Shown piece by piece: positions 55,551-64,000 of a stretch of DNA of 64,000 bases; within the stretch, counting starts at the first letter, position 1, and each line of letters opens with the position of its first letter. The DNA comes from Pachyseris speciosa (Eukaryota > Cnidaria > Anthozoa > Scleractinia > Pachyseridae). The stretch lies in NCBI GenBank assembly GCA_016490735.1, contig JAEMWC010000154.1:784001-848000 (forward strand), read 5' to 3'. Both the position numbers and the translations under genes were made by a program. The notes beneath the pieces are model-generated. The model made no database searches and was not told where the DNA came from. It was given only the letters and a program-made list of their open reading frames with translations.

Positions 55551-55937
55551 TTCACATTCGCTCGTTGCAAATTTGTAACAAATCCATAAAAAATGTTACT
55601 AAGCTTCCCCCAGTGCGTTTTGTGAGCATTTTTCAACAAAGAACTTTAAATTTATTCGGATTTTCTCAGAAATCGGTCGAGATGCAAGGTCGCGTAGGCA
55701 GCATGGGTCGTTTATTTTTCGATTCAATGGTTTTGAACAAATGCCTCCGGGATAAAGCTAATTAATATACGTAATTACGTCTGACCAGGCTTCTTTCTTG
55801 TTTCGGACGGCTCTACATGTGTTAGCTGACGTTCTTGGATATTTAAGTCTTTATTTTCACTGATACGAATTTATACATAAGGCCACCATGTTTAGAGTAC
55901 CATGAGTGCTTGCCCTTCAGATTCTTGATCTGTTCTT

Positions 55938-56156
55938 TCATCTCTTGCTCAACCTACTCCAGGCGTTAAGATAGTGGGGAGGTCGTCTCTTCTCGTTTTT
56001 TCCTGCGGCCTCAACATTTTTCGTCAAGAATCCGGTTTTAATTTTGCTGCTGAAATCTATCTGAAAGCGTGCCCAAATATTCTTGCTGGAGGACGCCAGT
56101 GAGTCAACGAACGCCGGATTTCTCTCAAGGCTTTTCTTGGCGTCGACTGAGTCCAC
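55938..56156 (-). CDS. Candidate exon, unrecognised protein
   Basis: A 72-codon minus-strand frame (SLERNPAFVDSLASSSKNIW, and KNEKRRPPHYLNAWSRL near the end) with protein-like, charged composition. A possible acceptor (gtggactcag) precedes it and a TGA ends it. No family recognised; it may belong with the candidate exons at 56512-58320. Confidence 0.3.
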   Translation of the reverse strand: MDSVDAKKSLERNPAFVDSLASSSKNIWARFQIDFSSKIKTGFLTKNVEAAGKNEKRRPPHYLNAWSRLSKR

Positions 56157-56511
56157 GGTATTGTGCGCTCAGGTCAGTTCGTGACTTAAATTTTGAGCAA
56201 CACCAAGGTTGTCTCCTAATTCCAAAGCACAGTCAGTCATGCAGCAAAAGTTGGGTCAGAAGATTTAATATAATTAGGTATCTCAGCCCTTGGTAAGCAA
56301 CCAATAGTTCGAATGTATGAACACTTACATTATTTAATGACGTTGCTAAATTTGGAGCATGGAAATGGAAATCGATTTCCACATGTCCATAGCCTTTTTC
56401 ACACCTAACAAGTACAGAAGCCTTTCATAGACATTGGATACTTGCTTCATCTAATGCGCTATCTTGATCGACAACAATCAACTTTTCAATGAAAAGTGCT
56501 GGTGATTATGT

Positions 56512-56742
56512 TTAATTTTGGTGGGTCATAATATATTTGTATTTGTTTTCTAACCCCCACAGGCCTTCAGCGTCCTTTTTCTTCTGCGTAATGGCTTCTC
56601 TTCCGAGGACATCCTTCGTTATGTTCGTAGCAACGCTGTGTGTTACAAGTTCAGGAGGCTTTTTTCCTGGTATGTTCCATGTATTTAGTTCGTTTTCATA
56701 ACACTTTTTAAATTCCTTATATTTTTTTTCACAAAAGGACAC
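56512..56742 (-). CDS. Candidate exon, unrecognised protein
   Basis: 76 codons with lysine-rich start (KKYKEFKKCYENELNTW), then ELVTHSVATNITKDVLGREA. Composition looks like real protein rather than repeat. Splice borders are not clear. Confidence 0.3.
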   Translation of the reverse strand: MSFCEKKYKEFKKCYENELNTWNIPGKKPPELVTHSVATNITKDVLGREAITQKKKDAEGLWGLENKYKYIMTHQN

Positions 56743-56950
56743 AAAGAATCATATTGAACTTTCACAACGGCACTTTTTATTATAGCCGGCAAAGTTTCCT
56801 TGTGGCGATAAAAATGATGTTAACCCGGTACCGGTGACTTTATCCGTTCTATAGACACAGCGACAGTGGGGCAAAGCTCTTAGTCTTTCATGAATGATAC
56901 CAGCTTCTGCGTTTTTTTTTTTCACTAACCAGTGTGGTTGACTGTGTTAA

Positions 56951-57262
56951 GCCCGGGCCAAACGGACTCGCAAGTTGTCGCAAGTACTCGAAAGTCGAAA
57001 AAGAAAAAAAAGGGAGAAAAACATTTCAATGGCTACTAGGTTGCTATAACATCGCACGGATGTCACTCAACTTGTGTTGACTTGAGTTGGGTGGCTAAAC
57101 GGTGAAAAGCTTGTGTCGACTTGGGTGAAAATTTGATCTCGACCAAAATGGTCCCAAGTCCTCGCAAGTCAACGCAAGTGCACGCAAGCCCTGGCCAAAC
57201 GGACTCTCAAGTAGACCCAAGTTTTCAACTTACGTCTACGTGCGAGTCCGTTTGGACTGGAC
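56951..57262. mobile_element. MITE with inverted ends and internal repeats
   Basis: The left end gggccaaacggactcgcaag is mirrored by gcgagtccgtttggac near 57240. ccaaacggactc and caagtc words recur inside. A segment (gtcactcaacttgtgttgac and gagttgggtggctaaacggt) is shared with 44505-44560. Confidence 0.65.
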
Positions 57263-57480
57263 TTTACGCCCCACTATGTTTTCAAGTGATGCGTTGTTGC
57301 CATGGTCTCCGCTTGACTTGAGGCACACCGAAGTAGTCAAGCCTGAGGGATGAAATTTTACACTGTTTTTGAATAGGATTCTCTCTAGTTGAAGGGGAGC
57401 ACATAAACTTCCGGTAACTCTTTTACCTCTTCAAAAAAGGTGGAAGATTGTGTTAAGAAAAGTTGAGTTATGTCTTTAGA

Positions 57481-57540
57481 GGAGAAAGAGGAAGAGGAGG
57501 AGGGGGGGGGGGGGGGGGACGAAGAGGAGGAGGAGGGTCA
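57481..57540. repeat. Purine-rich stretch with 17-G run
   Basis: gagga/agagg repeats surround an uninterrupted G run at 57502-57518; potential triplex or quadruplex-forming sequence. Confidence 0.85.
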
Positions 57541-57757
57541 ATTGAGGTGAAGGAGGCGGAAAAGAAATGGATAAGAATACACTGGACCCCTTATCGCGAC
57601 AGCTGTTGGACATGAGTTCACATTTTCTCGGCGCAAACTTAGCTGTTTATCAGGCGTATCGAGTGCAATAGCACTGATCAAGAGCAATAGTTATGAGCTT
57701 TAGAGCTCTAACATAAACATAATAGTTATTCTAGCTGAAAGCACAGTATTCATGCAA

Positions 57758-57952
57758 CTAAGGGCTGTGGTGTGAAGCTTTAAACGGTTTAGCACGCTGC
57801 GGTCCACCGGTCTCCAGGAAATGTTCCAACTGCTTTTGGCTTGACAAAAGCGAAATTTGCCCTGTTTTTGAACCCTGTTTTTGGTCACTTTCGTTAAAGA
57901 CATGACCAGAGGCATTCAAGAGATGTTTTGACTGCATTAAGTGTATAGCCAT
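57758..57952 (-). CDS. Candidate terminal exon, unrecognised protein
   Basis: Follows a plausible acceptor (tttttcgctaaatgcag) on the minus strand and reads MAIHLMQSKHLLNASGHVFN, then SLLSSQKQLEHFLETGGPQ, to a TAG. It joins in phase 0 with the exon at 58160-58320. No family recognised. Confidence 0.35.
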   Translation of the reverse strand: MAIHLMQSKHLLNASGHVFNESDQKQGSKTGQISLLSSQKQLEHFLETGGPQRAKPFKASHHSP

Positions 57953-58159
57953 CTGCATTTAGCGAAAAAATGTATCTCTGAGAAAAGCCGTGATTTTGTG
58001 AGAAAAGAACAGTTGAAAAGCTTGCGTCCTGACGCAACTTTTGCGAGCATGAATGGCTTTGCTCTGGAGCACTGTAGCTCGTGATGAAATCTAATCAGCC
58101 ATTCCTTCTGATTTTATCCAAAATGTACAGTGCTAAGAGCCTTCGGTATTACCTTACGT

Positions 58160-58320
58160 TTATGAATTCCCTTCACGCTAATGGGAAACCCATTAAAAAC
58201 TGATGTTAATTTACTCCCTGCACTACCATTCGCCGATATACGTTCATGTGAAACTTCTTTTTTTAAGTTGCGCAAGGACAACTCTTCAGTTGGAGTTTTT
58301 GCGCTGGCTAATGCGATCAA
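58160..58320 (-). CDS. Candidate internal exon, unrecognised protein
   Basis: Reads IALASAKTPTEELSLRNLKK through SVFNGFPISVKGIHKRK and ends at a good donor (cgtaag|gtaata). The exon phase matches that of 57758-57952, about 200 bp downstream on the minus strand. Upstream exons are not identified; the opposite-strand gene at 58498 lies between this and 61958. Confidence 0.35.
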
Positions 58321-58497
58321 ACCGCTTTAAATTATTGGTTGTGTAGAAGTGAAAGTCGATTTAGTAGGTGATTTGTCCTGTACGTGTGCTCCGGAAAATT
58401 GTGACCAGCATTTAAAACGGGCATCTTTAACAGAGGATTCACTGAGATTTGAGAATTGCCTTAGAATTAGGCTAACATCAATTGTTTAATTCTTCAG

Positions 58498-58848
58498 TTG
58501 GCAGCCACGTCCTGGCGAGGACACCAGGCAGCATCTTTCTCCATGGAATGGTGACTGCAGAAACAGGAAGCTCGTTAGAAGTCAAACTGGACAGCGGTGA
58601 TCAAATCGAGCACAGCCTAGAGGACGTAACTGCCATTGTACGTGACTCAGCCCCATCCTGGGTAACTTTAGGGGATCAAGTGGTTGCAGTGGCGAATAAG
58701 AGTAAAGAATATCTCATTGGTTTCGTGACAAAAGACTTCTGTTGGGGTGAAGATGAACTGTACGAAATCACTTTCGACAACAGTGAAAGAAGGAACTGCA
58801 CCCTGGAGGAGTTACGGAAACTTCCATTTTTCTATTCACCTCGTCAAG
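58498..58848 (+). CDS. Tudor-like gene, first recognisable exon
   Basis: 351 nt, phase 1 at both borders. Two Tudor-like strands' worth of sequence, uninterrupted by stops. Confidence 0.65.
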
Positions 58849-59486
58849 GTATTGTTTCGATTTTCTGAACAAGTGCCTCTGTCTTTATCTACACTGAATA
58901 AATGATCAACAGCAAAGCAAATTACCAGTTTAAAGAACATGTGAAAAAGCGCACTCTGTGAGATTTCGTTTCCATACGTTGCCTTGGCCAAGTGGAACGA
59001 GATGCTTTGAAAGGAAACAGGGTCTTTTTAATTACTTCTTTCATGGGCAAGTTATTGTTCATTAGTTTTTCGCGGACTAAGTGGTCAAATTTCATCACAT
59101 CTCTTTTCTTATTTTAGTGGGTGCTCGTGTCTTTGCGCGCTGGAAGGACAACCTTTACTACCGTGGATATGTGAAAGGAAAAGTTTACCTTGGTAAAACC
59201 CTTATCTAGAGGTTCAACTGGACCATTCAGGTTCCGTTTCACATCAAGCAAGCGACGAAAGAGCCGTTGTGTTGGATATAATTCCTTTGTAGACTCACGT
59301 GCACGCTACACAGCGTGTGATTGGCTATTTTCCTGGTCGCACAGCCTATACCTGTCTGGATGGGTCGTAAGAAGAAACACAGACTGTTTTAAGGCAGCTT
59401 ATCGTGTTATTTTTGATATGGGCGAGCAACGAGATCAAAACTTCTACGAGGTTCGACTTCTGCCACCTTACGTACAGTTGTTCTAA
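58498..59486 (+). CDS. Tudor-like/DUF4537-type protein, 3' part of gene
   Basis: Exon 58498-58848 (phase 1 both ends; acceptor ttcttcag, donor caag|gtattg) encodes VGSHVLARTPGSIFLHGMVT, then WVTLGDQVVAVANKSKEYLI and FVTKDFCWGEDELYEITFDN. Exon 59118-59192 continues as VGARVFARWKDNLYYRGYVK. A final exon probably starts at 59383 (acceptor acacag, phase 1), giving VIFDMGEQRDQNFYEVRLLP and a TAA stop. The pattern 'G..V.AR....G..Y.G.V' repeated twice, with FD.G......Y.V, is that of Tudor-like modules such as DUF4537 in C11orf16- and VWA3-type proteins. That assignment is from memory and needs a domain search. Upstream exons are not identified. Confidence 0.6.
59118..59192 (+). CDS. Tudor-like gene, second recognisable exon
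   Basis: 75 nt between cttattttag and ttg|gtaaaa. Joins in frame to the previous exon (split Val codon) and starts the second module. Confidence 0.6.
59383..59486 (+). CDS. Tudor-like gene, probable last exon
   Basis: Acceptor gaaacacag and a phase-1 start; ends LLPPYVQLF and TAA. The pyrimidine tract is weak, so the exact border is uncertain. Confidence 0.5.
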
Positions 59487-59682
59487 TTCCTAATCCTTTC
59501 TATGAAACATGTCTACAGGTTACCATAGTAATCTTGCGCAACGTAGCAAATCTAGGACGAGTTTAGTGTGAGTCTATTGCACAAGTTTGATTGTAGAAAA
59601 AAAATTTCTTGACTGCTTTAGGACTTCTCGGCTTTCATTGAATGCAACAAATAGCAGAAGGTGGTCAGGTACATGACATTTT

Positions 59683-59965
59683 GGGCGCTTTCCAATCAGC
59701 CAAAAGTTTTCGAAAATTTAGGAATACGTGTTGAGTGCACCCTCTTCGATAGAATTTCCGGAATTATCGAAATTTTCGTGTTCCATTCGCAGTAGACTCG
59801 GTTTTAGTCTCCCTACAAGGAGAATGAGCTCACGTGGAAAAGCGGAAAAGCCAATATGTCAATGCACGTAACCTCGAATTCTGGGACGTCGTCAGACGCC
59901 TTCCGTTCGACCACCGAAAATTCTAAAAATTTGTACCGGTGATTTTTGTTGAATGGAAAGCGCCC
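59683..59965. mobile_element. MITE, ends gggcgctttcca/ggaaagcgccc
   Basis: Terminal inverted repeats of about 15 bp (gggcgctttccaatc... / ...gaatggaaagcgccc) with weaker pairing inward (ttttcgaaaatttagg versus ccgaaaattctaaaaa). Flanked by TTT on both sides. Non-coding. Confidence 0.75.
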
Positions 59966-61957
59966 TTTGCATAGACGGGACATGAAAACGAAAGAGAAAA
60001 TGTATTGTGTAGGACGGAATAGCTATATGCAAAATCAACATACGGAAGTTAGATAAAAAAAAAAAGAACTTTTGAGAACAGTATTCGTACAGATAAATTT
60101 TATATTGGCTTAACTGAGTAAAGAGGCTTGATGTTGATTTTGTTTGGTTTGGAGACTGTAATAGATTGGGTAGCGATCAGAAATAAAGAAAAAGATATTT
60201 AAGATACTTTAGTGGTGACAGTCACCTACAATGACACCGTCAAGGTGAATCTCCGCCTTACGCTCCTCTGTAACTATAGCCTAGTGACTATGACATCCTT
60301 GCTATACATACTTGTGGCCAGCACTGTCGTGTACGGAATTTTCCTTTCAAAGCCATCAATCTGACAAATAGCTAATTCTCTAGAAAAAAAAACCTATCCA
60401 AAAAAAAATCTCACCGAGATTTTCCTCTTTATCTAAAATAAAAACGAGCTGTGTGGAATCAACAAGACACCAAGCAACAATAAAGTGTAAAAAGATAAAG
60501 AGAAGAATTGGCCGGGTCAACCCTATGTTTGCCGGTGTAATCGGAGTCTTGTACCCAGTATGGTTTTGGCGAATCAGTATGGAGCAAGCTACGTATTAGA
60601 TCTTCCAAAAGTCTTTCGTCTATATACATTCAGTGTCTGGGCCAACGCACTTGAGTTCACAGACTTCTCAAAGAAAAGCGAGGGAAACAAAAACTATTGA
60701 ACAAACCATCTTGTAAGCAAAATAAAATCGTTTTATTTTACATGAACTGTATTGTTGCCAGAGTGACATTTTCCTTGTAATCGCTCTACCCTCTATAAGC
60801 TCACTTTTCCTCCAATCGTCAAGCACAGCCACAAATTAAAGAAAATGTATTCTAAAACTCCAGTACTCCAATACTCGCAAGTATATGTTGAAATGTATGT
60901 AGAGGGTCTGGATGGAGATTACTGACAACTGACAAACGGCTTATTAAATGACAACTGACAAACAGCTTAAAATTTTACTGGCAACTAATAATTGGGCCAC
61001 TGGTTAACTGACACCTTACAACATGCTTGGGTGGCCCAACCATTCATTGGAACATTTGAAAACTATTACAGTCTTTTCGGTTATTGTTTATGTGTTTGTA
61101 CACAAAATCAGAAGATAACCAGCAGATTGACTTAAATTTCCTATGCAATTACTCGAAGGCTATTAGGATATTAAAATAATTATTTACCATTGGACTGTGA
61201 CAAGTACAACGCATAATTTCAATTGACATCAATTGATTTTACAGTGGCCTTTATAGCAGCCACGTGCCCAAAGAAAATATTTGATTGTCTGCTCACGGAG
61301 AAATAGATCGTTTCGATTATGTTAACGCCGGGTGCTGTTTGAGCGACACCGAAGTCGCATTCTTATCAACTGAAACTGAATGAGCCATGCGAAAAATATT
61401 GTCCTGTCAGACAAAGAACTATTCGAAGTGAAACCACCAAAGCAAAGCCGGGACTGTGTCAGTACCACTATCAGTTTATGTCAAAAACCAAAAATGCACA
61501 GAAGTTTAATTTTAGACTAACCAAGAGAGAGATTTAAGTCGTACTGAAAGGGCTAACGAGAAGGTGGAAGTTCAAGATCTAATAGAAGTCCTTGCGTGGA
61601 CAGTTGTTCAGTGGCTATGGTAGATGGTGACGGTCGACCACCACAACTACAAAATGATTATAAGATACAGCTGAAGCCTATCTTTCCGATAATGAGAACG
61701 AGGCCATTACTGCGTGATAGGACAAAATTCCACCTTCACCAGATCAGGACGAAAAAATAATAACAAAAATAAAAACGTGCTGCGCGAACTCTACGCTGTG
61801 CTTCTTTAGTTATTATATCGGGTACAAAAAGCTGAAAGTTATTACTCAATTATTAACATCCAGTTAGCTGACAACTGACAAACTGCCAAAATTTTAACTG
61901 ACATTTGAACCCCCTCCCCCTCCGCCCCCACCGGCTCCGCCATCCAGACCGTCTTAT
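59966..61957. other. Non-coding, nothing recognised
   Basis: AT-rich; includes A-runs near 60055 and 60385 and a repeated 'tgacaactgacaaac' motif (60925, 60950, 61865) of unknown meaning. Confidence 0.5.
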
Positions 61958-62439
61958 CTAGAACACCAAACCAAAATTCCTTATTTTTCTTCTTCTCACT
62001 TTTCGGCCTTCATATGTTGTGACTTCTTCCTGCAGCTTGTCAATTTCACGTTGAAGTTCGCGACTTTCTCTAGCCAGCTTGCTAAGGTCCTGCGCGATTT
62101 CCAGTAAACCAAGTCTTTGGAGAGTAATCACTGCCCTGCTAACCGGGAGGCTCTTTGTTTTATGTGGACAACTTCGACGACTTCTCTGACGACCGCGACC
62201 GGAACTTCTTTGGCAACAATGATGACAAAGCTGATGCGATTGCGCCTGCGAGTAATGGGGGTTGGGGTAATAGTGGTGTTCAATATCGATCGAAAAACTT
62301 TCATTCGTCAAGGTGGTTGAATTTGACGGCGCTGACCCTCGAAGAGACGAACTGTTGTCTTGTTTGTCGACATTCTTCACATCCGGGGTCGACTGACAAT
62401 CTGAGTTTTGCATGATCGGCTTCTTTTTCACGAAGTCTC
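61958..62439 (-). CDS. Unrecognised protein with C-terminal coiled coil (exon)
   Basis: A 157-codon minus-strand frame follows an acceptor (catacag at 62440-62446). The N-terminal part is Ser/Asn-rich and likely disordered; the middle is His/Cys/Arg-rich (HQLCHHCCQRSSGRGRQRSR). The C-terminus is helical with heptad-like leucines (ITLQRLGLLEIAQDLSKLAR, then REIDKLQEEV) ending in a basic cluster (RKVRRRKIR). It ends at a TAG (61958), or could splice at a donor (gaaaa|gtgaga) shortly before. Length, acceptor and composition argue for a real exon. I do not recognise the family. Confidence 0.55.
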
Positions 62440-62512
62440 CTGTATGTAGGCATCAGCCCTTAATTAAAATAAATGTGGTTATGACCCACTGAACTCCAAA
62501 AATGAATTACGA

Positions 62513-62574
62513 AAGGGCGAGAAACGGTTTGGGGTTGAGAATGCATTCTCAACCCCAAACCTCTTCTCGGGCAG
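62513..62574. repeat. Hairpin with perfect 36-bp palindrome
   Basis: ggtttggggttgagaatg and its reverse complement meet at 62526-62561 without a spacer; flanking gggcgagaaac/cttctcgggc extends the stem imperfectly. Probably a tiny MITE in or next to the coiled-coil gene. Confidence 0.85.
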
Positions 62575-62743
62575 AAGAGGCCCAGCACTAAACTGAGTTC
62601 GTCTTGAGCCTGCTGTGACAGAAAAATAACACAGTCATAAATGATTTTTCTCCCAGAATTATACAATTTTTGCGTGTTTTGCATAAATCAAATTGTGTTG
62701 AAAGGAAAATTGAGGAAAGGAGGACTTTTTCAATAGATGATCC

Positions 62744-63229
62744 CACGGTTATTGGCGCCATATTCACTGAGCGGGGGGTGGGGGGGCAAACACGGCTAAA
62801 TTTTAACCGCTGTAACACCGATACAAAGAGGCGGATTTCCGCAGCGAAAATGTCTTTCAAAAGACATTTGTACTGACGTTATTTTCACGAAGGATAAAGA
62901 ACAGATTCAGTTTACAACGACCGTAAACGAATTTTTAAGATTTCATACAAACCTCTCTAATCAAAATTATGCAAATTACCGCGAATTTAGATGCCACATG
63001 AGAAGATTTATATTTCTCATTTACGAACGTCTTACCTTCGTTAATGGCCTTATTTTCTGTCGAATTAACGATATCCATGAAACCGTTAAAAGAAGTGGCA
63101 AATGTTGGAAATCCGCCTCTTTGTAGCGGTGTTACCAGCGGTTCAAAGTCGATCAAAATCCCATACATTTACTGTAATTTTAGCCGTGTTTGCCACCCCA
63201 GTTCTAATATGGCGCCAATAACCGTGGAA
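62744..63229. mobile_element. MITE with about 60-bp terminal inverted repeats
   Basis: Ends ccacggttattggcgccata and tatggcgccaataaccgtgg are inverted. The pairing continues through gcaaacacggctaaa and the aaagaggcggatttcc block. A partial copy is at 19829-20118. Several open frames here are shadows of the repeat. Confidence 0.85.
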
Positions 63230-64000
63230 CCGTCTATTCCTGGAAGATACTTGAAATGCCCTAAACTGAATTTAAAGTAAATGCTTTAGGTATTTGGTTT
63301 TCAGATGACCCAGAAGCAGCCGAAGCCTTAAATTATCACGAGAAACCGAACAATGTTCTGAACATCTGGAAATACCGTAGACTTAAGAGTTAAGTAGCCT
63401 CTCATCTAGTATATGTGCTATCATCTTTATTATTCGCAAATGAGGGAGTCATCAAAGAAGTTAACAAACCTTTCTACTCTTTCCTTTGGTGCAATAAAAA
63501 GGAGACAGAATCAAATGCGATATAATAGGCTAAGTTAGCAACAGAACAGGAACGTCATTTGAGGACGCGAGAGCGCGCGGAAAGGACTGAACACGACTCC
63601 CGGTGCTCAATTTGCTGGTCTGCCATTGGTCAAGTCGGTTTTCAGATCTGCGCGCGACGTTGTCAAGAAGTCCCCGTTGTCTTCGCTAAATCAGCCTAAT
63701 GGCACTCCGCTACACTCCGACGGGGGCCTAAAAATGGTAGATATACAACCTTTCAACAAGTCTTCAAATTAAAGTTTTGTGGATCTAAAATTTTTTGGAT
63801 ACTGGAAATCAGGACAAGTGCGGGCCAAAGAGAAAAAAATGCGTCCAAAATGCAGTTTCTCAATTTTAAACAATCGGCCCATTGTCTACTTCGACTGGTT
63901 CCACAAAGGCGTTTAAAACGTCATAGACCTTCAATGAATTCCACGCTATACACAGCCTTAGACCTTGCCCATTAAAATAATATGGATTTTTGTCTGCTCT
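63230..64000. other. Non-coding, nothing recognised
   Basis: No frames, repeats or splice-supported exons identified up to the end of the window. Confidence 0.5.

Noticed and set aside
1..64000. A bacterial-style defence or biosynthetic system
   Set aside because: Everything seen is eukaryotic: split genes, SINEs, LINEs, MITEs; no operons or prokaryotic signals.

Overview
The window looks like nuclear DNA of an anthozoan cnidarian, most likely a stony coral. It is AT-rich, the genes are split by long introns, and most of the sequence is transposable-element debris. Interstitial telomere-type (CCCTAA)n tracts fit the metazoan/cnidarian TTAGGG telomere. A tRNA-derived SINE with a coral-like consensus is present several times. 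The species is an inference; nothing in the window names it.

The host genes are few. Three pentraxin-domain secreted-protein genes lie in the same orientation: a 3' terminal exon only (2888-3290; the rest would be upstream of the window), a complete three-coding-exon gene (18638-28035, 227 aa) and a second complete gene (37615-41025, 226 aa). The two complete genes share identical intron phases (1 and 2), a 24-residue signal-peptide exon, a 5'UTR intron ending 9 nt before the ATG, and similar 3'UTRs, so they are tandem duplicates. At the right, 58498-59486 (+) carries two to three exons of a Tudor-like/DUF4537-type protein. A minus-strand exon at 61958-62439 encodes an unrecognised protein with a C-terminal coiled coil. 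Weaker minus-strand exon candidates lie at 55938-58320.

Layout: 1-2700, a nest of inverted-repeat (MITE-like) elements. 2888-3476, pentraxin 3' exon. 4253-4983, a MITE and simple repeats. 5456-17289, a nearly 12-kb macro-tandem array of about 4.6-kb higher-order units, each carrying two SINE copies that are absent from the first, divergent unit. 17521-17851, a MITE with a 9-bp target duplication. 18638-28212, pentraxin gene A, whose introns hold telomeric repeats, tRNA-like SINEs, a LINE interrupted by a piggyBac-like element, a Penelope-like reverse-transcriptase relic between long inverted repeats, and another SINE. 28260-37600, LINE relics including a nearly complete APE-type LINE (32719-35364, minus). 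37615-41214, pentraxin gene B. 41450-45230, a duplicated downstream block split by a 2.5-kb insertion. 46160-47055, an R2-type (restriction-like endonuclease) LINE 3' end. 47177-51030, one minus-strand APE LINE broken up by two SINEs and an 84-bp MITE, with a decayed 2A-like motif at its 5' end. 51240-57300, more MITE, LINE and Penelope-type relics. 58000-64000, the Tudor-like gene, the coiled-coil gene and further MITEs.

The pentraxin genes are candidate innate-immune or lectin-type recognition proteins; the rest is mainly mobile DNA. I see no bacterial-type operon, CRISPR array or rRNA gene. The items most worth following are the young macro-repeat with its internal SINE clock, the pentraxin duplicates with an altered calcium site, the Penelope/telomere-repeat/ribozyme-like cluster, and the 2A-like leader.
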